NCBI RefSeq assembly: GCF_000308615.1
Contig: NZ_BAGB01000041.1
Span: 1 to 64,000, forward strand
Direction: 5' to 3'
Source of the DNA: Nocardia jiangxiensis NBRC 101359
GTDB lineage: Bacteria > Actinomycetota > Actinomycetes > Mycobacteriales > Mycobacteriaceae
DNA: 64,000 nucleotides
Of the stretch, positions 35,781-44,123 are shown in pieces. Each line of letters starts with the position of its first letter. The first letter of the stretch is position 1. The notes beneath the pieces were generated by a model. It was not told where the DNA came from, did no database searches, and saw only the letters and a program-made list of their open reading frames with translations. The position numbers and the translations under genes are program-made.

Positions 35781-35977
35781 GGTTGCCCTCACGTCATCCA
35801 CCGGTCGACCGAACCGCCCAGCGAGAACCGGAGATCCGGAGCGGATCGGGCGAACCGGGCCTGTCGCAGGCGATCTCGGTTGGGCGTCAACAGAATCCAG
35901 ACGAAGCAAACCCGGCGCCACCACGTGGCCTGGATGCCGCGAATCGGGTCAGGCGTTGCACGTCTACCCGAACTCGC

Positions 35978-36736
35978 TCACTTCGCCGGAGCGGGCATGG
36001 GCTGGTTGATCGTGGTGAAGTACTGGGCCACCGCCAGAATCGTCAGCGGGGCGGTCACCAACAACTGACCGGCAAGAGTCCCCAGCGCACCCACCGCGAC
36101 GATCCCCCCGAGACAGCCGATCGCAGCGGCGGGAATAAAGGGACCGAACAGACCCACAATCGTTGCGGCCGCGACCGTCGCACCCGCGATACCACCGAGC
36201 AGGCAACCCACCGCTCCACCACCGAGACCACCGACAACCGCGCCGACAGAAGCGCCCGTCGTGATCGTGCTCGCCATACGCGACCAAGCAGCCTGCTCGC
36301 GGTCGTACGGAGTCTTCCACGGAGCACTGTCCTCATACGGCAATGCCACCGGCCGGTATTCCGCGTGCGCCAAGTCGAACAGCGGAGTCAGCGTCGCGGT
36401 ACGGCCACCAACGGCTGCCGCGATCGGGAACACGAAATCATCGACTCGGAACGACAACTCAGTACCGGCAAGCACCGACCCATTGGCAGCCTTGATCTTG
36501 AACACCCCGTCTTCGACCGCCATCGACCCGGCATCGGTGGTGACGATCGAAGACCGATCCGTCCTGGTCGCCTGGTAATTCACCACCCCGTCGGACACCG
36601 AATCAGCATGAGCGGGACCAGCAACCACGCCCAAAGCCGCAGCCACCGTGGACGTCGCAGTAATCACGACACCACTCGCCAGCCACGACCTGTGCGTCCC
36701 CGCCGACCGTCCTTCATCCGCGTATTTCTTCCGCAT
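35978..36736 (-). CDS. Secreted protein of unknown function with glycine-rich hydrophobic C-terminus
   Basis: A 252-residue protein with a Sec signal peptide: a basic start, a hydrophobic core (about 19-40) and a likely cut after Ala44 in PAHA-DS. The middle (45-150) is beta-rich. The last 90 residues are rich in Gly, Ala and Val with spaced Gly (VGAVVGGLGGGAVG), and could insert in a membrane or envelope as glycine-zipper helices. I recognise it only as a type common in Rhodococcus/Nocardia envelopes. It has no catabolic-enzyme features and stands alone between longer gaps, so a link to uptake is only possible. Confidence 0.7.
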   Translation of the reverse strand: MRKKYADEGRSAGTHRSWLASGVVITATSTVAAALGVVAGPAHADSVSDGVVNYQATRTDRSSIVTTDAGSMAVEDGVFKIKAANGSVLAGTELSFRVDDFVFPIAAAVGGRTATLTPLFDLAHAEYRPVALPYEDSAPWKTPYDREQAAWSRMASTITTGASVGAVVGGLGGGAVGCLLGGIAGATVAAATIVGLFGPFIPAAAIGCLGGIVAVGALGTLAGQLLVTAPLTILAVAQYFTTINQPMPAPAK

Positions 36737-37136
36737 CTTGTTCCCTCACTCATTTCTTGCAGCTCTCGACCATCGTCGGCCGAGAAGATTGAATGGGCAG
36801 CTCGAATCCGCCCGGCGCCGTCATCGACCATCGCCGCCGAATACCTGGGGATCTGTAGACCTACGATTCCGAGTTCTCCGAACGCTCGGCACAGGTCACA
36901 CTCGGCTATCCCGGCCGTCTCGAATTCACGATGTGCAGTGTGACGTGCTCACACAGGAAAGCGTCGACGCTCGCGGCCGAGAATGCGTGTTCGTCCGCGT
37001 AGATATCGCGTTCGCGGAATTCGCTGTCTATCGCGCCCGCCATTTCGGTCGATGTGTGCGCCTTATCGGCGGGATCGACCACCGGTCCGACAATGCGCCG
37101 CATCTTGTCTACCGCGGACCGACACGACAGCTGTAT
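36737..37136. other. 400-bp gap without a recognised gene
   Basis: It lies between the ligase stop and the secreted-protein start. A 65-codon minus-strand frame at 36906-37103 has no clear ribosome-binding site or recognisable family. It could be a gene scrap. No operator copy or strong hairpin was seen. Confidence 0.4.
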
Positions 37137-38714
37137 TCATCGTCGATCCTGCTCGTTGCTCGTCCAATACCGGTCCAGCAAGACCCTTTTGAGTAACTTC
37201 CCGGTCGGGGTCCGCGGCAGGCTCGGCTCGAACGAAACTGTTCTGGGACACTTGAACCCGGCCAGGGTCGCGCGCGTGTAGGCGATCAGTTCGGCCGCGA
37301 GTTCGGCATCCCCGACGAACCCACTCTCCAGCTCGACTACCGCCTTGACCTGCTGACCGAATTCGTCATCCGGTACTCCGACCACGGCAACGTCGAAGAC
37401 GGCGGGGTGCTCGGCGAGCCGATCCTCGATCTCGGCGGGGTAGATGTTGACGCCGCCGGAGACGATCAGATCCACTCGGCGGCCGTCCAGGTACAGGTAG
37501 CCGTCCTCGTCGAGGTACCCCAGGTCGCCGAGGGAGGCACGGCCCTGCGAGTCGAACGCCTCCGCAGTCTTCTCCGGAGACTTGTGGTAGCTGAAGCGAG
37601 GCGCGTGATCGAACCAGACACCGCCCCGGACGTACGGCGGCACCGGAGCGTGATCGTCACCCAGTACCGAAATCGTTCCCGGAGCGGGCTTTCCGACCGA
37701 CCCCGGATGCTCGAGCCACTCCTGTGGTGTGATGAGCACCATTCCGACGTTCTCGCTACCGCCGTAGAACTCGTAGAGGATCGGCCCCCACCAATCGATC
37801 ATCGCCTGCTTTACCGTGACCGCGCAGGCGGCTCCGGCGTGAATCACACACCGCAGACTGGACATGTCGTAGCGGGCCCTCACGTCGGGCGTCAGCCTGA
37901 GCAATCGAACGAACATCGTCGGCACCACGCTGATGTGCGTGACGGAGTGACGCTCGATCAGCTGGAGAGTCTCTTCGGCCTCGAATCGCTCTGTCAGAAC
38001 CAGTGTTCCGCCCCATCGGATCACGGAGGTACAACTCTGTAGTGGGTAAGCATGATAAAGCGGAGCCGAGTTGAGCCAGACCGATTCTTCGTCGAACCCC
38101 CACGTCGCGGCGAACGCCGCAGTCAACGGATCGCCCTGCGCGAAGGAGACATCGGGCATGTCGCGGAGAATGCCCTTGGGCTTCCCGGTGGTGCCGGAGG
38201 AATAGAACATGAACGCGCCCTGTCGATTTCCCGTGGTCGAGGGCGTGCCCGGCTCTGCGGCATCGCGGTAGAGCCGGTCGAACCCGGGAGCGAGTGGTGA
38301 ACAGTCGCGGTCGGCGACCAGAACGGCTTCGACGGCCGGAGCCGAGGCCGCCGCGGCGCCGGCCAGGTCGGCGTACCGAGCGGTGGTGACCACCAGTCGA
38401 GCATCCGAATCGGCGATGACGTGCGCCACTTCATCGAGTGTCAGGTGTATCCCGACAGCCACCAACCGCACGCTCGTTCGCAGAGCCGCAATCGCCACGA
38501 CGAGATAGTCGGGCCGGTTCTCCATGAGTATCGCCACGCGGTCGCCCGCGACTATCCCGCGATCGGTCCAGTTTCCGGCCAGAGCGCGGGACTGTCGCGC
38601 GAGCTCGGCGTAGGTCAGCGATGTGGTGCCTGGGACGAGAACTGCTATCCGGTCGGGATCGCACTCGGCCCAGTGATCCGGCGTCAACGATGGCGCCGCG
38701 GCGGTGACAGACAT
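37137..38714 (-). CDS. AMP-forming acyl-CoA ligase
   Basis: A 525-residue ligase with the ATP loop FYSSGTTGKPKG (about 170-181), the YGGSENVG A5-type motif, the SLGDLGYLDEDGYL adenylate motif, GGVNIYPAEIE and the C-terminal lysine in TPTGKLLKR. The substrate is a carboxylic acid that cannot be named by eye. It is the second gene after the short cupin gene, six bases apart, under operator copies d and a. The 400 bases downstream hold nothing certain. Confidence 0.92.
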   Translation of the reverse strand: MSVTAAAPSLTPDHWAECDPDRIAVLVPGTTSLTYAELARQSRALAGNWTDRGIVAGDRVAILMENRPDYLVVAIAALRTSVRLVAVGIHLTLDEVAHVIADSDARLVVTTARYADLAGAAAASAPAVEAVLVADRDCSPLAPGFDRLYRDAAEPGTPSTTGNRQGAFMFYSSGTTGKPKGILRDMPDVSFAQGDPLTAAFAATWGFDEESVWLNSAPLYHAYPLQSCTSVIRWGGTLVLTERFEAEETLQLIERHSVTHISVVPTMFVRLLRLTPDVRARYDMSSLRCVIHAGAACAVTVKQAMIDWWGPILYEFYGGSENVGMVLITPQEWLEHPGSVGKPAPGTISVLGDDHAPVPPYVRGGVWFDHAPRFSYHKSPEKTAEAFDSQGRASLGDLGYLDEDGYLYLDGRRVDLIVSGGVNIYPAEIEDRLAEHPAVFDVAVVGVPDDEFGQQVKAVVELESGFVGDAELAAELIAYTRATLAGFKCPRTVSFEPSLPRTPTGKLLKRVLLDRYWTSNEQDRR

Positions 38715-38720
38715 GGGGAT

Positions 38721-39026
38721 CTACTCCTCGGGCTCGTGGGTCCAGCCGGCGACGTGGCTAGCAGCCGTCGTGTGGCTGCCCACACCACACACCCCGTCCT
38801 TGCTGCGGATCTCACCCTGAACGATGAAGTTGATGTGATTGCCGTGATGCCCGTGCTGCGGCGTCATCGCACCCGGGTCCCATCTGTTCCAGAACGCGAC
38901 GTAATCGGGCGACAACTCGATCCATTTCTCCCAGATCGATGCCGTACGGCCGTCTTCGAATCGGAATCTCAGCATCTCCTCGGCAGGCACTTCGTCTAGA
39001 TGCTTGATGCGTGGACCGCCGTACAT
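38721..39026 (-). CDS. Small cupin, probably C-terminally shortened
   Basis: A 101-residue protein from the ATG at 39026, with GGAGG nine bases upstream. The metal-binding cupin motif 1 is visible as HGHHGNHINFIVQGE (about 60-74). The chain then ends about 25 residues later at a TAG, before the second cupin motif with its third His. Family members of this type are usually about 120-140 residues. It may be a truncated or frameshifted remnant, or a short form still able to bind metal. It precedes the CoA ligase by six bases and follows the decayed SDR. Confidence 0.65.
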   Translation of the reverse strand: MYGGPRIKHLDEVPAEEMLRFRFEDGRTASIWEKWIELSPDYVAFWNRWDPGAMTPQHGHHGNHINFIVQGEIRSKDGVCGVGSHTTAASHVAGWTHEPEE

Positions 39027-39056
39027 GATGAGTTCCTCCGCTCGAACCCTCGCTGC

Positions 39057-39190
39057 CTTCGGCAGAGCCGGCGCCCGTTCCGCCGTCGAGTTCGTAGGTA
39101 CTTCCGGTGATGAAACGACGCTTCGTCCGAGTGCCGTTCCGATTCCTCTGTCTGACTCGGTAATCCGAACAAGTTGCCGTCGAATCGCAT
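39057..39190 (-). pseudogene. Remnant of an SDR gene (internal deletion, frameshift)
   Basis: Starting at 39190 it reads MRFDG, exactly as the SDR at 35506. After a few codons it jumps to a piece matching that gene's 3' end (DEAS, ITGSTYELDGG, ALPK), with one extra T breaking the frame. About 200 codons are missing. The upstream promoter is also duplicated. This is a decayed paralogue of the SDR 34751-35506. Confidence 0.8.
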
Positions 39191-39295
39191 AGATGTCGTC
39201 TCCGGGGATACGTGCGCAGAGCCACCGATCCGTCATCTCGGTCTGACATCTGACACTGATGGACAGTAATGTGACCCAGGCCACCTGTCAACATC
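39188..39295. repeat. Duplicated promoter segment, copy B
   Basis: 108 bases equivalent to 35504-35612, including the start codon context and the operator. It now drives the SDR remnant and the cupin-ligase genes behind it. Confidence 0.75.
39242..39275 (+). promoter_or_regulatory. Operator-like dyads, copy d
   Basis: Two abutting TCTGACA halves (39242-39248 and 39249-39255), the second continuing as TCTGACACTGATGGACA and then GTAATGTGAC. A further palindrome CTGACAGTCAG lies at 39315-39325. Together with copy a this is the densest operator cluster in the window. Confidence 0.65.
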
Positions 39296-39354
39296 GATGC
39301 ACGGTGACCATGTTCTGACAGTCAGTTCTCCGAAACCTCACCGAAGGCATCAAT

Positions 39355-39371
39355 GTGACCCTATTGTCAGA
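39355..39371 (-). promoter_or_regulatory. Operator-like dyad, copy a, at the start codon
   Basis: On the minus strand it reads TCTGACAATAGGGTCAC. It ends three bases before the ATG at 39375, leaving no room for a ribosome-binding site, so the transcript is probably leaderless. Confidence 0.68.
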
Positions 39372-39374
39372 TAC

Positions 39375-40313
39375 ATGTCTTCGCCCGCGAATCATGCGAG
39401 AGCGCAAGCGTCGGCGACCCCGCAGTTCGGCGTGTACGTACCGCAATTCAAGATCGGTGTCGCCTCGATGCTCGCGCGCGCCCGCACCGCCGAAGCGGCG
39501 GGATTCGACTCGTTCTGGTTGATGGACCATCTGTACGCCCCCGGTGCCCCGCCTTGCGACAGTCTGGAGAGTTGGACTCTGCTGACCGCGCTGGCCGGGG
39601 CCACGACTCGACTTCGGCTCGGGCACCTTGTCGGCTGTGGGCCATTTCGTCATCCCGCGTTGCTGGCGAAGATGGCAGCCACGGTGGACCGGATCAGCGA
39701 TGGCCGCCTCGATCTCGGACTCGGGTGGGGCTCGGTGGAGGACGAGTTCACCAGATTCGGATTCCCGCCCGGAACCGGGCGCGAACGCTCCAGTGCGCTC
39801 GGGGAGACGTTGGAGATTCTCGAGCTGATGTTCGCGGGAGACGAATTCGACTACAACGGCAGATACTTTCGACTACAGGGTGCCTATGGACTGCCGACTC
39901 CTGTTCAGAGTGGCATCCCTGTCCACATCGGTGGCGGCGGTAAGACGCTGACGATGCCGCTCGTGTCGAAGCACGCGGACTGGTGGAACTGTGTCGGCAG
40001 CGCTAGACATCGTCTCGGTCAACTGGCACCGCTGCGGGGAAAGGCCAGAATATCGGCGCAGTATGCCGTCGGTGTGCTCGAGTCCGAAACGCAGCGTGCC
40101 GAGGTAACCGCCAAGGTAGCTCGGCGAATGCCCGAAAACTCCTGGGGGGCACCGTTTATCGGCACACCGGACCAGCTCGTCGAGATGTTCGCTGCCGAGC
40201 GCGCACGGGGCGTCGAATTGTTCATCGTGCGCTTCCACGACCTTGGTTCCGAGGCCACCCTGAAATTCTTCGGCCGGGAAGTAGCCGCAGCCGTCAAAGG
40301 AGTAACCGTATGA
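39375..40313 (+). CDS. Luciferase-like (LLM-class) flavin/F420 oxidoreductase
   Basis: A 312-residue TIM-barrel oxidoreductase of the bacterial luciferase superfamily. It shows FGVYVPQFKIG at the N-terminus, FDSFWLMDHLY (about 45-55), the RLRLGHLV strand, GRLDLGLGWG (about 112-121) and a C-terminal GTPDQLVEMF. F420- or FMNH2-dependent members oxidise or reduce alcohols, aldehydes or ketones, including Baeyer-Villiger-like steps. The ATG at 39375 has no ribosome-binding site, and the operator copy a ends three bases upstream. It is divergent from the cupin-ligase unit. Confidence 0.86.
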   Translation: MSSPANHARAQASATPQFGVYVPQFKIGVASMLARARTAEAAGFDSFWLMDHLYAPGAPPCDSLESWTLLTALAGATTRLRLGHLVGCGPFRHPALLAKMAATVDRISDGRLDLGLGWGSVEDEFTRFGFPPGTGRERSSALGETLEILELMFAGDEFDYNGRYFRLQGAYGLPTPVQSGIPVHIGGGGKTLTMPLVSKHADWWNCVGSARHRLGQLAPLRGKARISAQYAVGVLESETQRAEVTAKVARRMPENSWGAPFIGTPDQLVEMFAAERARGVELFIVRFHDLGSEATLKFFGREVAAAVKGVTV

Positions 40314-40393
40314 GTCCGGCCGCAACCGTGGACGAACAGGCAGTGCTCGCCGCAGTCTCCGAATTCCTCGCACACGACGTCCACGCACCCTGA
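40310..40393 (+). pseudogene. 27-codon scrap of a coupled gene
   Basis: An ATG overlaps the previous stop (ATGA) and has a strong AAAGGAG upstream, yet the frame ends after 27 codons (MSPAATVDEQAVLAAVSEFL...). It looks like the N-terminus of a lost enzyme, possibly an acyl-CoA dehydrogenase. It could also be a real microprotein. Confidence 0.45.
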
Positions 40394-40432
40394 TCGACCT
40401 GCCGGCGCAGTAGGCCGACAGGTCCGGAGCTC

Positions 40433-41209
40433 CTACCGCATCATCAGGGTGCCACCGTCGATCGGAAATACCTGACCGGTGATGAAGCGGGCACCGATGC
40501 TGGACAGGAAGGCGAGAACGGGAACGAAGTGCTCGTCGACGTCGCCGAGCTTGCCGCCCAAGGGAACCGCGGACGCCATGAACGCGTCGTGCGCCGCCAA
40601 CTGCTCGGGCGTCATCGAGGCTCGAGTCTTGTCGTACATCGGAGTCCAGATCGCCGGAGCGATCGCGTTGACGGTGATGTCGTACCGCGCCCATTCGCGC
40701 GCGACAGTCCGCGTCCAGGCCACCACCGCCCCTTTGCTGGCAGAGTAGGCCGCCTTGTTGGGCAGTCCCTGCACGCCGGCGGCAGAGGCGAAGTTGAGAA
40801 TCTGCCCGCCCGAGGCCTTCAGATGTTCGAAGGCGGCCTGATTGGTCAGGAACGTGCCCGTCGCATTGATGGACATCACCTCGGACCAGGTAGCGAAGGT
40901 GATGTCCTCGGCGGCTCCTCCCGGTGCCGTTCCGGCCGCGTGGATCAGGACATCGAGTCCACCGAGGAGTGAAACCGACTGCCCCAGAGCACTTTTCACC
41001 GACTCGGGTTCGGATACGTCACAGGCCACGAACTGGGCACCCGCGTCCTTCGCGATGGCGGCGCCCGCGTCCTCGACGACGTCCATCGACACGACGTTCG
41101 CGCCCAGTTTGGGGAATGCCCGCACCAAGCCGGCGCCCATACCGCTCGCACCGCCGGTGACCACCACGCGGCGACCGGTCAGTGCGATCGAATTCTCCTG
41201 CACCGTCAT
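40433..41209 (-). CDS. SDR-family oxidoreductase
   Basis: A 258-residue short-chain dehydrogenase started at the ATG at 41209, which overlaps the acyl-CoA dehydrogenase stop (ATGA). It has TGGASGMGAG (about 18-27), MDVVED (NAD-type), HAAGT in place of NNAG, FASAAG and Tyr-x3-Lys in YSASK. It ends PIDGGTLMMR. The operon kinase-ACAD-SDR suggests it handles a hydroxyacyl- or ketoacyl-CoA of the same pathway. The open frame runs upstream to 41665, but that part is ACAD antisense-like sequence. Confidence 0.87.
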   Translation of the reverse strand: MTVQENSIALTGRRVVVTGGASGMGAGLVRAFPKLGANVVSMDVVEDAGAAIAKDAGAQFVACDVSEPESVKSALGQSVSLLGGLDVLIHAAGTAPGGAAEDITFATWSEVMSINATGTFLTNQAAFEHLKASGGQILNFASAAGVQGLPNKAAYSASKGAVVAWTRTVAREWARYDITVNAIAPAIWTPMYDKTRASMTPEQLAAHDAFMASAVPLGGKLGDVDEHFVPVLAFLSSIGARFITGQVFPIDGGTLMMR

Positions 41210-42492
41210 CGTTGTCCCCCGATGCCGAGCTTGGACTCGGCCGCACCGAGCTTGGACGGAATGTGTTCGCTGGGCCACAGTGTGCCGGTCGCCGTGTACC
41301 CGGAGAGCACTCCCCTGGCGACCTGGCGCAGGTGCACCTCGGTGGGCCCGTCGACAAGACCCATCACCGGTGCGCTGACCCACATGTGCGCCAACGGGGT
41401 GTCCTGGCTGACTCCGAGCGCACCGTGCACCTGAATAGAACGAGAGACGATGTCGTGCAGCACCTTCGGCGTCAGGAACTTGATGGCACTGATGTCCTTG
41501 CGGCACTTCGAGTAGTCCTGGGTCTTGTCGATGAGCCAGGCGGTCTTCAGGACGAACAGCCGGAACTGTGCCAGCTGGGCGTAGGACTCGGCGATGTAGG
41601 TCTGCACGGTTTCGCGATCGGCCAGCGGCTTGCCGCGAGTAGTGCGGCTCAGGGCGCGTTCGCACATCATGTCCAGTGCGCGCTGCGCCATGCCCACTGT
41701 CCGCATGGCGTGGTGGACGCGGCCGCCGCCGAGTCGCACCTGGGCCACCTCGAAGGCCCGCCCTTCGGCGCCGAGCATCGCGGTCGCGGGCACCCGAACG
41801 TTGTCGTAATGCATGTACGCGTGCGACCCCTCCGCCGCGGGCTCGTGCATCAGCGGAACGTTGCGTTCGATGACGACGCCCTCGGTATCGGTGGGCACCA
41901 GGAACATCGACATGCCCTTGTGCGGGCCCGCGTCCTTGTTCGTGTACGCCATGACGATGCAGAACGTCGAGTACCGCGCGTTGGACGAGAAGTACTTGTA
42001 GCCGTTGATGATCCAGTCGTCACCGTCACGAACCGCGGTGGTCTCGAACTGCCCGACGTCGGCGCCGCCCTGCGGCTCGGTCATCGAATAGCAGGAGAAT
42101 ATCTCGCCGGCCAGCAGCGGAGCCAGGTACTCGGCCTTCTGTTCCTCGGTGCCGAAGTGCGCGATGATTTCGGCGTTACCGGTGTCCGGTGCCTGCGTTC
42201 CGAAAATGACCGGCGCCCAGATGGATCGACCGAGAATTTCGTTGAGCAACGCGAGTTTCAGCTGGCCGTAGCCTTGGCCGCCCAGCGCCGGTTCGAGATG
42301 GCACGCCCACAGCTGCTGGTCGCGAACCTGTTGTTTCAGCGGATCGACGACGCGGCGGTGTTCGTCGTCGAGTGGTTTGTAATTGTCGTGTGGCCACACC
42401 AGATCGAGTGGCTCGATCTCGTCGCGGACGAACCGAGCCGCCCAGTCCAGCTTCTTCTGGAAATCGGGGTCGGTCTCGAAATCCCATGCCAT
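41206..42492 (-). CDS. Acyl-CoA dehydrogenase, ACAD10/11-like
   Basis: A 428-residue acyl-CoA dehydrogenase of the ACAD11-like branch: FFT-less start MAWDFETDPDF, YSMTEPQGGADVGQF in the beta-domain (about 133-147), the phrase INGYKYFSSNA, and LVDGPTEVH where the canonical EG motif has Asp. In animals and in Pseudomonas LvaC-type systems these enzymes work with an aminoglycoside-phosphotransferase-like kinase to convert 4-hydroxyacyl-CoA through a 4-phospho intermediate. Such a kinase is the preceding gene, 40 bp upstream. The pairing makes that role likely. Confidence 0.9.
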   Translation of the reverse strand: MAWDFETDPDFQKKLDWAARFVRDEIEPLDLVWPHDNYKPLDDEHRRVVDPLKQQVRDQQLWACHLEPALGGQGYGQLKLALLNEILGRSIWAPVIFGTQAPDTGNAEIIAHFGTEEQKAEYLAPLLAGEIFSCYSMTEPQGGADVGQFETTAVRDGDDWIINGYKYFSSNARYSTFCIVMAYTNKDAGPHKGMSMFLVPTDTEGVVIERNVPLMHEPAAEGSHAYMHYDNVRVPATAMLGAEGRAFEVAQVRLGGGRVHHAMRTVGMAQRALDMMCERALSRTTRGKPLADRETVQTYIAESYAQLAQFRLFVLKTAWLIDKTQDYSKCRKDISAIKFLTPKVLHDIVSRSIQVHGALGVSQDTPLAHMWVSAPVMGLVDGPTEVHLRQVARGVLSGYTATGTLWPSEHIPSKLGAAESKLGIGGQR

Positions 42493-42532
42493 GAAAACTC
42501 CTCGATTGCGTTCTGCCGGAATGATGTTCGAC

Positions 42533-43576
42533 TCAGCGGTACGACGTGGTCCGCGACAACGACGCCGCGAACTCCATCAGCTCGAGCGCGATGGGCCCGA
42601 ACCGCGCGACCCGGTCGTCGGCCTCGCCCTTGGCGTGCCGGGCGACGCTGGCCTCGAGCACTATGGCGAGCTTGAATCGAGCGAGAACGACGTAGTAGTC
42701 CACGGCGGATACGTCGCGTCCGCTGACCTTCGCGTAGTGCTCGAGCATCGCCGCACGCGACGGCATTCCGGTGTAGTCGAGATAGCGGGCGTGCTGCATC
42801 GCGTCGCCTTCGGGCGACCAAGCGACGAGGACCCAGCCGAGGTCGAGTAGTGGATCACCGATCGTCGCCATCTCCCAGTCGATGATCGCGGCGAGTTCGG
42901 CGGGCTTGCCGTGGCGGTACATCACGTTGGCGAACTGGTAGTCGCCGTGCATGATTCCCGGTTCGAACGTGGACGGGATGTGCTCGCTGAGCCACTTCGC
43001 CGTCTCGTCCAGACCGGGCAGGTCACGAAACTTGAAGGTGGACAGGTGCGAGAGCCAGCGATCGACCTGCCGTTCGAGAAATCCTTCCGGCTTGCCGAAA
43101 CCCTCCAGACCGCGGGCCTTCCAGTCGACACGCGCCATCTTCGCCGCGCCGTCCACCAATTCGATCGCCAGTCCGCCGCGGGCGTCGAAATCGGTATCGA
43201 AGGGCGCGATCCACCCGGCGCCCATGGGGCTCCAGCCGTCGACGAGGTCCATCAGGTAGAACGGGCTGCCGATGACCGACTCGTCATCGGTGACCCCGCG
43301 CAGCGCCGCATGGGGAACATCCGTGCCGGCGAGAGCCTTCAGCAGACGCGCCTCCCGCATGAGGACCTTGGCGCGACCTTCGACGCCGTAGCTCGGCGGC
43401 CGGCGAAGTGCCATCTTCTCACCGCCACGGGTGATCTCGAAGAGCTCGTTCTGCGACCCGCCCGTCAGAGCGCGTGCCTGGGCACGCTCACCGGCGCCGG
43501 GGAGACCTTGCGCGTCCATCCATCGACTCAGCGATTCGGTGTCCAACGACGGTGCGGTCACTGCTTGATCGGTCAT
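42533..43576 (-). CDS. APH-family kinase, probable 4-hydroxyacyl-CoA kinase
   Basis: A 347-residue protein of the aminoglycoside phosphotransferase/choline-kinase fold. The catalytic loop is MHGDYQFANVMY (Asp212, Asn217) and the metal-binding Asp233 is in IIDWEMATIGDP. Stand-alone relatives next to ACAD11-like genes (LvaA in levulinate use, the kinase domain of human ACAD10/11) phosphorylate 4-hydroxyacyl-CoAs. Here it starts the kinase-dehydrogenase-SDR operon, so drug resistance is an unlikely role. Upstream, the AT-rich sequence 43577-43612 probably holds the promoter. Confidence 0.88.
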   Translation of the reverse strand: MTDQAVTAPSLDTESLSRWMDAQGLPGAGERAQARALTGGSQNELFEITRGGEKMALRRPPSYGVEGRAKVLMREARLLKALAGTDVPHAALRGVTDDESVIGSPFYLMDLVDGWSPMGAGWIAPFDTDFDARGGLAIELVDGAAKMARVDWKARGLEGFGKPEGFLERQVDRWLSHLSTFKFRDLPGLDETAKWLSEHIPSTFEPGIMHGDYQFANVMYRHGKPAELAAIIDWEMATIGDPLLDLGWVLVAWSPEGDAMQHARYLDYTGMPSRAAMLEHYAKVSGRDVSAVDYYVVLARFKLAIVLEASVARHAKGEADDRVARFGPIALELMEFAASLSRTTSYR

Positions 43577-43725
43577 AATCAGAACATAATGACTGTTTTT
43601 ACAGAATGCAATTACTCTAACGAGAAACCGTCACATATTCGCAGGTGGGAGCCACAGAGTCGGCACAGGAGAGGAAACGATGAGCCCAACCCGCGCGGCC
43701 AGGCACACCAGGAGCGCCGACCCCA

Positions 43726-44065
43726 CTGGTCGCTGCGGCGTCGCCTCCGGCCAAGCTCGAGGTAGCCGGATCGAAGCGCGCCCGAGCCAGGATCGATCAC
43801 CGCGCGGGAGATCTGCGCGACCAATTGCGCGGCGCCCTCGGACCCGGCGCACTCGATGTCGTCATCGACCCGGTCGGCGGCCGGTACGCCGAGCCCGCAC
43901 TGCGCGAAATACGCTGGGGCGAAACGTCTGTCACCCTGGGCTACGCAACGGCCGACGATCCACGCGCGCAATCCATTGCGCAATGCCCGCGAGGCACTCG
44001 AAGAGGTCGCACAGCGACGTTCGATCGGCCAGACAATGATCGACGTCCGTCTCGGGCACCGGTAG
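43726..44065 (+). pseudogene. Remnant of a zinc-type quinone oxidoreductase
   Basis: One frame reads LVAAASPPAKLEVAG, DHRAGDLRDQLRG, DVVIDPVGGRYAEPAL and VTLGYAT, the Rossmann part of a QOR-like medium-chain dehydrogenase. The frame then breaks, and another gives the C-terminus (NAREALEEVAQRRSIGQ). The N-terminal half and the section in between are gone. No start or ribosome-binding site is left. It fills most of the 547-bp gap between the kinase and the amidohydrolase. Confidence 0.75.
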
Positions 44066-44123
44066 GTCGGCGAAGGACGGCCTCGCGAATGCGGCGTGAG
44101 GCCGTCCTGCGACGATCAGTGCG

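Noticed and set aside
42533..43576. Aminoglycoside-resistance gene
   Set aside because: The fold is APH, but the ACAD11-like partner and the operon point to a metabolic acyl-CoA kinase.
43577..43612. Operator copy before the kinase gene (ATCAGAACATAATGACTG)
   Set aside because: It is AT-rich and has a partial dyad, but lacks TCTGACA and the proper spacing.
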